This document shows, piece by piece, positions 53,801 through 61,300 of a stretch of DNA of 64,000 nucleotides. How positions within the stretch are numbered: position 1 is the first letter of the stretch; each line of letters starts with the position of its first letter. The position numbers and the translations under genes were made by a program. The stretch lies in NCBI GenBank assembly GCA_020055645.1, contig CM034549.1, positions 4,526,001 to 4,590,000 on the forward strand, given 5' to 3'. Under the pieces are notes generated by a model that saw only the letters and a list, made by a program, of their open reading frames with translations, searched no databases and had not been told where the DNA came from. The DNA is from Tomocerus qinae (lineage: Eukaryota > Arthropoda > Collembola > Entomobryomorpha > Tomoceridae).

Positions 53801-54732
53801 CTCTTTCGGGAACAGTTAACTCTGCGCCTTATAATTCAAATCCTAATAGTTCAGCGAATTCAATTTACTCGACGACTAGTTCACTGAAGAGTAGCTTAGC
53901 CCAGAAAAGCTCTACTTTGCCTACGAAAAAAGGTGTTTCCTTCGCCACCGAACTTTCGGAAAGACTGAAAAGCCGAGCAGACAATAATAATACGAACAAT
54001 TCCAACAGTCCTTCTCTGAACACTGTTGGCCAATCTCACAGTTTAAATAGGACCACAAATCTAAAGACATCTAGTATTAATTTCAATAGCCCAATTCCCC
54101 CTCCTAGTCCGAAGAAACTTGACGATCCTCCGCAAGATTTCCTCAGTGACTTGCAACGAGTCATGCAGAAAAAGTGGCAAGTGGCCCAGAAGTGCAATGC
54201 AGATAGAAACACAAATCCTCACGAGATTCTTGGTTTCCGTTTGGATCCTCTGGCCCCGCCTAATCCATCTATGTCTGCTGAAATGGGGGTGAATAATCAA
54301 GTAGAGAGTAGTGAACCGAATAACCCGCAGGGAACCACTACTGCCAATAGCCTGAATAACGTCAGGGCCTGGGTTAGTCAACATTATGGAAATAGTGCAG
54401 ACGAGTTACCACCTTTGAACAATGGCAGACCGCAAGCTCCACAAAGCCCTAAAAATCGACCCCCACCCCCACAAAGACCAGTTACTAATAATTATGCTGT
54501 TCCTGCACAAATCACTAATAACCCTAATAGAGACTCCACAAATAGTATCGTGTCCGTTGCCAACATGCAAAATCAACAGGGCCTCGTCATCTATGAAAAT
54601 TTTCAAGGCAGAAAATCATCTCAGATTCATAATCAATACGACCCTGTTCAATTGAGAAATAAAAAACCTCCTCCGCCTATTCCAAAGAGAGCTGACTCAA
54701 CACATTTATCAGCTCATATTGTTTTTAATTGA
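11422..54732 (+). CDS. pico: MRL-family adaptor (MIG-10/RIAM/Lamellipodin; Pico orthologue), 8 coding exons
   Basis: Joined exons 11422-11835, 46893-47103, 48615-48781, 50652-50874, 51845-52236, 52625-52792, 52966-53193 and 53290-54732 give one open frame of 1081 codons with GT-AG introns and matching phases. Order in the protein: Ser/Pro-rich N-terminus (1-138), talin-binding-like helix (~160-181), DNDSGFSDN motif and Ser-rich linker (~209-264), helical lead-in (265-282), RA domain (~284-370), PH domain (~415-525), conserved tail after PH (526-560), long proline-rich C-terminus. Family knowledge: MRL proteins sit at the plasma membrane and leading edge, bind Ras-type GTPases and phosphoinositides, and recruit Ena/VASP and SH3 proteins to drive actin assembly in cell migration, axon guidance and growth. 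The assignment rests on RA-PH signatures such as RIYEDHENMVENLL, LRASGIYYYPKG and IAKYGKQMWDNY. A first intron of 35 kb is typical of a developmentally regulated gene. Family assignment is very secure; exon 1 is the least certain part. Confidence 0.93.
14333..14350. repeat. 18-bp perfect palindrome
   Basis: ATACAGTCCGGACTGTAT reads identically on both strands. Such a site could bind a dimeric regulator, but there is no supporting context. Confidence 0.7.
17134..17150. repeat. Short TGA trinucleotide microsatellite
   Basis: Five tandem TGA units followed by TGATAAA. Ordinary simple-sequence repeat inside intron 1. Confidence 0.8.
18142..18786. repeat. Tandem array of ~18-20 nt degenerate units (GTCATTTTAAATAACCC type)
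   Basis: About thirty diverged units alternate between forms such as CCCGTCATTTTAAATA and GACGTCATTGTAAATGA. They lie head to tail within the mobile element and break once at about 18276-18390. Many units contain GACGTCAT. The periodicity is direct from the sequence; the number of units is an estimate by eye. Confidence 0.85.
18276..18390. repeat. Insert interrupting the tandem array
   Basis: This stretch lacks the array unit and has a very different composition: a GC-rich part (GGCGCCCGCCCCCC) followed by A-rich and T-rich runs, then the array resumes. It may be a nested insertion or an unrelated module of the same element. Confidence 0.5.
19313..32920. other. Intron 1, middle part: non-coding
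   Basis: Long AT-rich stretch without a recognisable gene. It contains scattered short simple repeats built on CTTGT/GACAAG words (for example 19440-19470 and 24620-24640), a CATCA run near 25870, and a TTA microsatellite at 29451-29466. Open frames here are short (at most 125 codons, minus strand 21289-21666) and match nothing I know. A degenerate tRNA-like promoter pair lies at 32133-32169. Confidence 0.55.
29451..29466. repeat. TTA microsatellite
   Basis: Five TTA units directly following a run of A. Simple-sequence repeat in intron 1. Confidence 0.8.
32921..33151. mobile_element. Foldback element copy 1 in intron 1
   Basis: The core arms 32964-33007 and 33078-33121 (44 nt each) are imperfect reverse complements. 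The left reads GGTTTTCTCAGGAGGG...TAGGCACTT...GTGAATATCT and the right inverts to GGTTTTATCAGGAGGG...TAGGCACTTAGCGTGAATATCT. Pairing continues outward to GCTTTAAC (32926-32933) and GTTAAAGC (33139-33146), with a gap. The loop is about 70 nt. No coding capacity. The structure fits a MITE-like foldback element; transcribed within the intron it would form a long hairpin. Confidence 0.75.
33241..33440. mobile_element. Foldback element copy 2 in intron 1, related to copy 1
   Basis: Core arms: CTTTATCAGGAGGG...CTAGGCA (33261-33287) and its inverse ending CTCTCCTGATAAAG (33369-33394). The loop shares CCAGTT, TTGGCAACAATCG and ATAAG with copy 1 in the same order, and GATATTC follows. The two copies are therefore homologous and in the same orientation, about 110 bp apart. 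Either the element inserted twice, or one copy duplicated locally. Outer arms are less well conserved than in copy 1. Confidence 0.75.
33441..36080. other. Intron 1 between foldback elements and the alternative exon: non-coding
   Basis: No gene recognised. The 3' end of this stretch should contain the promoter of the alternative first exon, if that exon is real. No TATA box or clear initiator could be identified by eye. Confidence 0.5.
36204..36266 (+). CDS. pico: Candidate alternative first coding exon (short isoform)
   Basis: ATG with A at -3 opens 21 codons beginning MSPGVSVVESDDSEDE and ending GFPHP, directly before a GTAACA donor at 36267. The exon ends in phase 0, so it can splice to exon 2 (46893) in place of exon 1. 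The end of the encoded peptide (DEGFPHP) parallels that of exon 1 (DIGFPFPPHG). An in-frame TGA lies upstream at 36078-36080, with no other in-frame ATG between. The result would be a protein of about 964 residues with an acidic N-terminus and no Ser-rich tract or SH3 motif. C. elegans mig-10 is known to use alternative 5' ends, which makes this plausible. Without transcripts this remains a prediction. Confidence 0.5.
36267..46892. other. Intron 1, last part: non-coding
   Basis: AT-rich. A CpG-denser patch lies at 37441-37690, where both strands are open for about 90 codons. A small AP-1-like cluster lies at 39121-39145. A 154-codon open frame lies at 46122-46586. No recognisable domains. The acceptor before exon 2 has a T-rich tract (TTTTTTTATTATTGCAG). 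Confidence 0.55.
46122..46586 (+). other. Unrecognised 154-codon open frame in intron 1
   Basis: Starts at an ATG and is unusually long for this base composition. The predicted product is rich in Leu, Phe, Val and Ile with several hydrophobic stretches and no motif I recognise. It lies 306 bp upstream of exon 2 and lacks an obvious promoter or partner exons. It may be chance, a decayed membrane-protein fragment, or a small intronic gene. No function is proposed. Confidence 0.15.
46893..47103 (+). CDS. pico: MRL gene coding exon 2 (talin-binding-like helix)
   Basis: Encodes residues 139-208 plus the first base of codon 209. Acceptor TTATTGCAG, donor GTAAGA (phase 1). The segment DELNAILGELSALQMSLD (~161-178) resembles the N-terminal talin-binding helix of RIAM and Lamellipodin, which carries LGE followed by a leucine and xSL at the same spacing. 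In those proteins the helix recruits talin for integrin activation; the function here is inferred from similarity. The rest (DLDTRPVDPFRF before; polar N/T/S-rich after) looks like linker. Confidence 0.9.
47104..48614. other. Intron 2 (1.5 kb)
   Basis: GT-AG intron with GTAAGA donor and TTTCAG acceptor, phase 1. No feature recognised inside. Confidence 0.85.
48615..48781 (+). CDS. pico: MRL gene coding exon 3 (DNDSGFSDN motif, Ser-rich linker)
   Basis: Supplies two bases of Gly209 and residues 210-264, ending in phase 0 at donor GTAATT. It begins VRTESPDNDSGFSDNASLL. The SPDNDSxFSDNxSLLSS pattern is a recurring short motif in invertebrate MRL proteins before the RA domain. A Ser/Gly-rich low-complexity stretch follows. 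It is probably a flexible, phosphorylatable linker. Frame and phase agree with both neighbours. Confidence 0.9.
48782..50651. other. Intron 3 (1.9 kb)
   Basis: GT-AG intron (GTAATT donor, AACAG acceptor with weak pyrimidine tract), phase 0. No feature recognised inside. Confidence 0.85.
50652..50874 (+). CDS. pico: MRL gene coding exon 4 (helical lead-in and first half of RA domain)
   Basis: Encodes residues 265-338 plus one base. It opens with DEKAEKIRVALAKMRAA, the conserved helix/coiled-coil leading into the RA domain in MRL proteins (EKIRxALxK in Lamellipodin). The ubiquitin-like RA fold starts at about residue 284 (TRLYVKAFSKDGSSKALMVEE), and the exon ends within it at donor GTAAGC, phase 1. 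The basic beta-1/beta-2 strands of RA domains carry the Ras-contacting face. An open frame reads through the donor for about 54 codons; this is intron. Confidence 0.95.
50875..51844. other. Intron 4 (970 bp)
   Basis: GT-AG intron interrupting the RA domain, phase 1. Pyrimidine-rich near the donor. No feature recognised inside. Confidence 0.85.
51845..52236 (+). CDS. pico: MRL gene coding exon 5 (end of RA, start of PH domain)
   Basis: Supplies two bases of Glu339 and residues 340-469. RIYEDHENMVENLLMWTRD closes the RA domain and is nearly word for word the family signature (IFEDHENLVENLLNWTRD in Lamellipodin). A linker (~370-414) follows, then the PH domain from about 415 (EVESLLYLKAEGKKAWKK... 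LRASGIYYYPKG). In beta strand 2 the usual Lys-Arg-Tyr-Phe reads Lys-Phe-Pro-Phe (432-435), so the Arg normally in the phosphoinositide pocket is missing. Donor GTGCGT, phase 0. Confidence 0.96.
52237..52624. other. Intron 5 (388 bp)
   Basis: GT-AG intron (GTGCGT donor, AATAG acceptor), phase 0, within the PH domain. Nothing else recognised. Confidence 0.9.
52625..52792 (+). CDS. pico: MRL gene coding exon 6 (second half of PH domain)
   Basis: Encodes residues 470-525: AYQGIGWKKKFKSPTEYGF, then the KYLCAEDQETLRLWMVGLRIAK segment that forms the last strand and C-terminal helix of the PH domain, with its near-invariant Trp. GIGWKKK.K.PT.Y is a hallmark of the MRL PH domain. Exon boundaries AG/GCT and AAG/GTATGT, phase 0 on both sides. 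Confidence 0.96.
52793..52965. other. Intron 6 (173 bp)
   Basis: Short GT-AG intron (GTATGT donor, TTTACAG acceptor), phase 0. Confidence 0.93.
52966..53193 (+). CDS. pico: MRL gene coding exon 7 (post-PH conserved segment)
   Basis: Encodes residues 526-601. YGKQMWDNYRSLMEDLAHE matches the family block directly after the PH domain (IAKYGKxLxxNYxxxxEEL). Seeing DLAHEDLDRF here, with the acidic DLD, is closest to arthropod Pico as I remember it. The rest is polar (Q/S/N-rich) with no fold evident. Donor GTGAGT, phase 0. Confidence 0.95.
53290..54732 (+). CDS. pico: MRL gene last coding exon 8 (proline-rich C-terminal tail)
   Basis: Encodes residues 602-1081 and the TGA stop (54730-54732); acceptor TATTTAG. 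Likely disordered. Motifs: LPPPP at 604-608 and LPPPPP at 740-745 (EVH1 ligand-like), eight prolines at 761-768 (profilin/EVH1/SH3 type), IPPPSPKK near 868, RPPPPQRP, and PPIPKR near the end (1063-1068), a class II SH3 ligand. A well-ordered-looking block DFLSDLQRVMQKKWQVAQKC followed by NPHEILGFR (about 883-918) stands out from the low-complexity surroundings and probably is a conserved short helix. In the family the tail recruits Ena/VASP and SH3 proteins. Confidence 0.95.
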   Translation: MPLPPPPSREEGFESDCPVGGTIKRKPSTVLTPKIPLTMNTRSIVGDYINVNVSSPGEGSIVTLQRKRSLSGNSSASSNSSISSQIQIQSPPPTTVTPARIQSGLQGKPPLSLSTPRSAPPKPATLAEESADVLDYESLPPPPPELLMGEAETPTTPVCPPPPPPPPALSPLSGTVNSAPYNSNPNSSANSIYSTTSSLKSSLAQKSSTLPTKKGVSFATELSERLKSRADNNNTNNSNSPSLNTVGQSHSLNRTTNLKTSSINFNSPIPPPSPKKLDDPPQDFLSDLQRVMQKKWQVAQKCNADRNTNPHEILGFRLDPLAPPNPSMSAEMGVNNQVESSEPNNPQGTTTANSLNNVRAWVSQHYGNSADELPPLNNGRPQAPQSPKNRPPPPQRPVTNNYAVPAQITNNPNRDSTNSIVSVANMQNQQGLVIYENFQGRKSSQIHNQYDPVQLRNKKPPPPIPKRADSTHLSAHIVFN

Positions 54733-54870
54733 AATTGAATTAGCAATTAGGATATCAAAAAATTATAATAGCGATACTATTATGGATAAGTAAGCAAATA
54801 GGTATATGTATTATGCAATGGGTGTATGTACTCGTGTAATACTAAATTATTCCTTACAGACTTGCATGCA

Positions 54871-54876
54871 AATAAA
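54871..54876 (+). terminator. Proximal candidate poly(A) signal AATAAA
   Basis: First AATAAA after the stop codon, 139 bases downstream, followed by a T-rich stretch with TTCTTGTG. Its use would give a short 3' UTR. Confidence 0.4.
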
Positions 54877-55640
54877 CATTTTGCAATTTTTCTTGTGACA
54901 AGGAATAGGGATGAAACATGGAACTCACACAAATTGAATTTTTAGGAAAAGGAGTGAGTTGATAAAGTCAATCTGGTAAAAGATGTAGTTAACGAGAGAT
55001 GTATTAGCATTAATCAGAATGATCATGGAAAATGGATTACTATTCTTTTTGATTTGTTCGAGAGTTGCTATTATAAAACTAAATATAATTACAAAGTAAT
55101 TGCGTACTATTTTGGTAATTTAAAATCTTCGGAAAGAACGAGAACAAACAAGTTCAAAAAAGTTCAATACACTAACTACAATCAAATCCCTTGATTAACC
55201 GACTCTTTCTCGTCAAGAAATTGACATTTTTCATGATTTGTGTATTTACAAAAGACGGTATTAATATATTTCTACAAGTATATATAATCCTAAAGAATTG
55301 GTCCAAAACTTGTTAAATGCAGTTTATTCTGAAATGTTTGTTGATTCATTAAACTTGCTGTTTGTTCTCAAAAGGGCAAATGACATTGAAATAAATGATG
55401 ATGGCAAAGTTACGTCTATTACACCACAAATGAAGAAAAGTCATGAGTTGAGTGCTATGAAATGAATTTACATGAGCTGTCTACTCGACAGTGTCTTTTG
55501 TTTATTAACCTGCAGACAATGATGTCAACTCTGGTCAAGTCTTACTGTTAGTTAGATTTAGCATAATAATTAGTAGCATAGCTAAGTAATAATATACGCA
55601 ATACCCCAATTAAATATGAATGTATTTATATAAAATCAAA

Positions 55641-55648
55641 TGTACATA
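55641..55648 (+). promoter_or_regulatory. Pumilio-type motif UGUACAUA
   Basis: TGTACATA matches the PUF-protein consensus UGUANAUA in the presumed 3' UTR. One of six in this region. Confidence 0.3.
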
Positions 55649-55849
55649 AAATATCAACATTGAAAATGTAGTTACAGGTTAAGTTATAGATTTTTCATTT
55701 GTAAACATACTATTTATAGTAGATAGGATACGTTTAGTTACACTTGGTATAATTCTAGTAGTTACCTACTCATGTGTAAATGTTCACGGTGCATACTTTG
55801 ACGTAAAGAATATTCGTATAAGTATTTAGGTTACTAAAGTAGAATAGAT

Positions 55850-55876
55850 TGTACATATTATTTTGTTGTGTATATA
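55850..55876 (+). promoter_or_regulatory. Two Pumilio-type motifs 19 bases apart
   Basis: TGTACATA at 55850-55857 and TGTATATA at 55869-55876, both fitting UGUANAUA. Close pairs are common in functional Pumilio target sites. Confidence 0.35.
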
Positions 55877-55981
55877 ACATCGTTGTTACATCAGCGTTGC
55901 TTCAGCATAGTTGAGTGGCAATGGAAAATAATAAGTAATACGTACCTTCATTTTTAGAGGCACACATTGTAATGTAACAAT

Positions 55982-55987
55982 AATAAA
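55982..55987 (+). terminator. Candidate poly(A) signal AATAAA
   Basis: AATAAA followed by GTTGTAAAC. Further hexamers occur at 56126, 56244 and 56610. Usage unknown. Confidence 0.3.
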
Positions 55988-57051
55988 GTTGTAAACAACT
56001 CTAATTAACAATGCTAATGTATGCCCAACAAGTATGTAAAATGTCTACAGTACACTGTACAATAATAACTAGGAGCTGAAATGGAATTGACAGGTCAGAA
56101 ACCACATAGACAATTTGAATGATACAATAAATTGAAACTGTAAATCAAACGGATCAAATGTACTAATGCCTTCTAAATAATTCTTCTATATAAAACACTA
56201 AAATGTATCTTCATAATGTAATTAAGGTAGCAGCAGTCAGAAAAATAAACATTTTTAACTCATCTTCTAGGCCAATCAGACATGCGACAATTGAAACAAA
56301 CACCAATGTGTATTTCACTAATTATCGTTACAAGGAACAACAAAATCAAAGATTATTGCAATAATCTGTATTTCAGCTATCGGGATTTTGAGAATCTAGT
56401 AAAATTCAGTTCTGAATTATACTAACAAGTTCGAAAATTAAATCTAGAGACATTGTATTGTTACAATACAACCTTAACAAGAAAGAAATGAACTTCCAAA
56501 TTTTTGCCTGCGGTCTACTGAAAATATTTCATAGGCCTCGTTGGAAACTAAAATGGTCTTATTTGGATGAGCTATTATCTATCTACTTATACATTTTACT
56601 ATCCTATAAAATAAAGGAATGAAACAGTCTGTAATGATTTCAAATTGAACTTTACAAATATATCAAATATTCAATTTCTATCAATCTTAGGTTTATACCT
56701 TACTCTTCTAATTAGAAAATTAGTTCGTACATCTACATCTCGAACTACTCTAGACTACTACTCTATCCACTGTTTATAATTTTCTACACTCAATGAGAAT
56801 TTGTAGAAAAATCTATATAAAAATTATTCCATGATGCTCATTATATTATGAACTGATTGGAGAAATAATTTTGAGTTATATATTTAGGGCATTGGGATAT
56901 TGACATTTAAAAAGTATGGAGTCCTATTGGTCTTCAAGGGAAGTGCACAGACGATATAATATATCATATGACTATTATGATACAGATGATTAGGAGCCCA
57001 CAATCTAAAATATTGATGAATGTAATTACTCTATGTAATAACATAAATTAA

Positions 57052-57059
57052 TGTAAATA
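57052..57059 (+). promoter_or_regulatory. Pumilio-type motif UGUAAAUA
   Basis: TGTAAATA in the presumed 3' UTR. Confidence 0.3.
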
Positions 57060-57153
57060 GATAGAAAAGTAATTCTAAGAATTGTGCCAAATATTAGAGA
57101 ACCATAAAATGCTATGTAATTCCAGTAAGAGTGGTTTAAATGTAGTAAATGCA

Positions 57154-57161
57154 TGTAAATA
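57154..57161 (+). promoter_or_regulatory. Pumilio-type motif UGUAAAUA
   Basis: TGTAAATA in the presumed 3' UTR, 102 bases after the previous one. Confidence 0.3.
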
Positions 57162-58181
57162 GTGTCTTGTTAAAGAAGTAAATGTCTCACGTGTACGAAA
57201 TGCTTTAGTTACATAAGTAATAAGAATTTATGGTACAGAAATGTATAAATTGCAAACCTCGCCGGTTGTTTAGATCTCAATGCATGATTATAATTTTGTT
57301 AATGAATTTATCCTGTGCTGTTGCTTATTCTAGGCTATGACTATGCAGATACACTTACTAGTAATCACATTCACAGTAACTGAATTCAAATAATAATACT
57401 AACGACAGTTCATTAACTGATGAAATATCGTAAGGAAATGAATGTACGTATTAAAAAATGTAGTAGAATAGTATGTAAACGGAAGAGTGACTAAACTATA
57501 ATAATATAATAATCTAAGATAAATCTGATTTCTGTTCTAAGTTATAATAATAACATTATAGCATGGCATCACCAAGCATTGCACTTACAAAATAAGTAGT
57601 TCAGATAGAATAAGTATACTAAATGGTATTATTATAAGATTTAGATAAGCAGGTGGATTGTGCATGTCTCTTTTTGATTTAATCGTACTGATGAGTATAA
57701 TGTCTGATAAATGTATTCGATTATGCTCTGTACAATTCCATAATTTTTCTATTTTACTGTCAACTTCGAGATGTATTTCAGTTGCAGTAAATTATAAATG
57801 TAGGTATACAGTTTCTATCTTTATTTATATCTATTAATAATCGTTAAGGTCATTTGGTGTTTGTGCAAAGTTTTCTCAGTTGGTCATTCAGTTGTCTCTT
57901 AAGAAAATGTTGTATGCTTGTGACGCATTATTCTACTACAAGAAAACAGTAATTTTAATATACAATATATTATTATCAGAATAGCATTTTGCTTTCGTTA
58001 GTAGGAAATATAAATTCTTGTGTAAGGTACTCTAAGTACACTTATTGTGTAAAATTGTATTTAAGCACAATAATAATAAGAATACTAGTTCACTAAGCTT
58101 ATTGTAGACATAATTGTGACACTTGTGTTGTCGTAGACGTTTCTGATGTGTGCTCCAGTGTAGTTGTAGAACTTAAAAATC

Positions 58182-58189
58182 TGTACATA
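58182..58189 (+). promoter_or_regulatory. Pumilio-type motif UGUACAUA
   Basis: TGTACATA about 80 bases before the distal poly(A) signal. Confidence 0.3.
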
Positions 58190-58268
58190 ATTTGTAGTTT
58201 CTGTTTGTATTCTATGCGATTTCTTAATAGGTGTTGTTAATCGATATCTACGTCGACGTTATTGTACA

Positions 58269-58274
58269 AATAAA
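58269..58274 (+). terminator. Distal candidate poly(A) signal AATAAA
   Basis: AATAAAGTTTATTG preceded by a GT-rich segment with many TTGT/TGTA words. My choice for the distal end of the transcript, though not proven. Confidence 0.4.
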
Positions 58275-58300
58275 GTTTATTGAAAGATGAAATCAAACAG

Positions 58301-61300
58301 TTGCATCTAAAATGGCTCATTTAATGCATAAATATAGCATACAATATGTTTTAAAACAATATGGCAGAGACAATTCTTATAAAATGGACATCTTATAACT
58401 ACCTGTGCGTTATATATATTTTTATTCCATCCGTATATAAATATCTAACAATCAGGCAGCTAAGTCATAATGTAAATATTAGATTCATAAAGAATCATTT
58501 GAAAGTGTCAATCATTGCACCCAATTTTTTATTTGGCTAAGTTATTTGCATTTCCCTCAATAGAGATTCTAAGCAGATACATGCTAGTCTGAAAATGAAA
58601 AATAAATTCATGTTTGATAAAAGTAGTCAAAGAAGGCACTTTAATACAACTTTAATACCTGAATGGGGTATTTGAAGCGATTAAAATGTGTGCAAACCTC
58701 CCTTTACACTAATATACTGATACGAGTCTGTATATAAGGAATAGTCTTGGTATAGGTATTGATACACTTAATATTGTGTGCGTACTTAAAAAAGGGATTC
58801 AATAGCATGGCTATGCCTGTAGACGATTTCAACAGAAATTGCTATTGTTCTGTCAGTCTTCTTGGCTAATCCTGACGGAACCCTTTCAGCTCGCCCCTTT
58901 TCTTTGTAGAGCCTGATCCGTCTGTGTTTATTTAAAATCGGATTTAAATTCAAGTTAAAAAATAATTTCTCATTTGTGCATCCACTCCGTACAAACATTG
59001 CCATTGTGATTCCTGTCAGAAAAACGGACTTGAAAACCATTAGAACTGAAACATCGGCTGCTCATTTCACTACTTTTTCAATTTTCTATTTAATGGTTAC
59101 ACCAAGTTTGGATCCCGAAAAGCATACAGAAATATAGCAGAATCTCGTCACATTTTTATCCTATGACCTAAGAGGATATATTTGTATAATAAACCACCAC
59201 GTCGTATTTTATTCGCTTCACTCATTCGCTTATTTTACCGAATTGTCCAGTTACTTTTACTCAAATTATAATGAAAATGATGTGTTATGTAGGTACTAAG
59301 TAAATGAAGAAGCGGAAAACTTAATTAAAGCTCTTCATCCATAAACTCATCAAAACTTAAGCCTCGAATATTTCCATCTATAGCGAATCTTCATTTTCCA
59401 GTAAGTAGAATTTTTAAGGATGGATTTGGGACTTTGATAGTCATCTTAAACCATTTATGAAACTCTTGTCAACTCTTCGGAAAATGATAAAATCACGTTT
59501 TAGCTTCATTTTTACGATTCATTTGCTAAACTTAGTCACAACCTGCAACGGAAGTATACAAAATAAGCTTCTGGAAAGGGTGAGAATTAGTGTAGCCCTT
59601 ATATTATAAAACTAATCTTGCTTGGTGCAGCAATGTCATAATTAATTTTGGAATTTTGAGAAAAAATATTTTTCTGGTATTTCTGCCATTCATAAGTATT
59701 AACTCATTATATGTAAAATCACTTAAAGAAACTTTGGTAGATTAACTCTAGTATTCTCTCTTGGAATTATGGTGATAGATATAATATTACTAGTGAACCC
59801 AGCTAAGGGGCGCAATCACAGTAATAAAAACAATTCCGAAAAAATTATCGGTATTTCCATTAGGTTATTATATTAAGTTTTTAATTACAATAATTTAAAT
59901 ATAGTTTTAGTTTCCACAGTGGTTGGAAAAATTAACTGCAGTTCCAACTTCCTGGGGTCCAGGGGGTTATAAAAAGTAAAACCAACTCTACTAAAAAATG
60001 CTAAATAAGTTTATAGATTTAACAGAACCAATTTGGATTAGGAGTTTTGAAATGCTAATTAATACGCACATTACGATCATAACGAAATGTTCCCTTTCGC
60101 CAATCATTTCCATCACAAAATAATCATCTTATGTAAACTATTTTTGTTTTGATGTTATAATAACATAGGCACCCAGTACCATTGCTGAATTTCAAAATGA
60201 TTATATAAGCTAATGTTAACATTGTTAACCCATATTGGACCTTTGTTTTATGAAACATGCATTGTATACGCGCATGTGCATTGCAACAAAATGCCACATT
60301 GTCCATGGCATAGATAGATACATAGATACCTGCGACATAGGAATAAATAAATTTATTATATAGAGATGAGTATAGTTAGCAAACATGGACTAGTGGTTGG
60401 TAGAGGTAGAAAACGCTAGTATGAAAGGGGGTTGATAGCGGGGCAGAAAATGCAACAAATAGAAGGAAAATAGTACAATGGGAGTAAATGTAGAGGAACG
60501 AAATGCATAGATCTTTCCTCCGTCTAAAAACCAATGCAAAAGAGTTTAAAAATTCATTTAGACACGTGGCCAGAGCTTGTCTAATTAGATTTTCCGGATG
60601 CCTTCCTTTGTCTCCTCTTCGGTACGTGATAAATACACACAAAGGTACTAGCAGAGATACAAATGACAGAAAACACGAATATCAGTTTGTAATACAATGT
60701 TCTATATACCAAACTGTTCACGCTTGATCATCCCAAAATTTGGTTCAGTTCTGTTGTTCATTTGTGGATCATATGAGTATGTGTAGTATATCTGTAGCAC
60801 ATGTAATGTGCACAATGTACAGTATAGGAGACTGTAAGTAAGGAATAGCCCATTTCATTACGCAACGCAAGATACAAAGAAGTGGTGTTGTTGTGGATTA
60901 AAAATTGACACATTTATTATGTATTAGGGTTCCAGGTGCAAAGCCATGAATTATCCACCAGACTGGTTCCCCGTCTTGTCCGCTCAAAAAAGAAATATTA
61001 CGAAGGCACCTACACGCAAATACCCTGAGTATGCAATGCAATCACCCACAAACTTATACTTATAGCCAATATAGAAATTATATCTTTGCCAGTGTAAATT
61101 GCATATGAGTATACAATACAGAAGTAAATACAGGTAAAATAGAGCATTTCGTGCGAATAATGTTGTAGGTGCAGTAATTACTTTTCGAAATGGTATTTTT
61201 CACCTGGAGAGAGATTCTCATTCATGACCCTCATACTCCAATTGGTATAAATACTAGTGCAGGGTTTCCTCACTACTTAATACCATGTTAATACCATTTG

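Larger units (their letters stand above)
54733..58300 (+). other. Probable long 3' UTR of the MRL gene
   Basis: AT-rich sequence without coding features following the stop codon. It contains several AATAAA hexamers and six UGUANAUA motifs. Where transcripts actually end cannot be read from the sequence; several poly(A) sites may be used. The distal boundary is set by the last good AATAAA at 58269-58274. Confidence 0.45.

Noticed and set aside
53501..54606. Several open frames on both strands overlapping the last MRL exon
   Set aside because: Shadows of the real coding frame, which is continuous and spliced in phase.
56899..56922. Resemblance to the 3' part of miR-1 (AAGTATGGAG)
   Set aside because: The seed region differs and there is no hairpin partner nearby; mature miR-1 is almost invariant, so this is chance.
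59785..59990. Second copy of the 17779 element starting at ACTAGTGAACCC
   Set aside because: Only the first few bases resemble the other element; no hairpin tip, array or right end was found, so it is mentioned only as a possible remnant.
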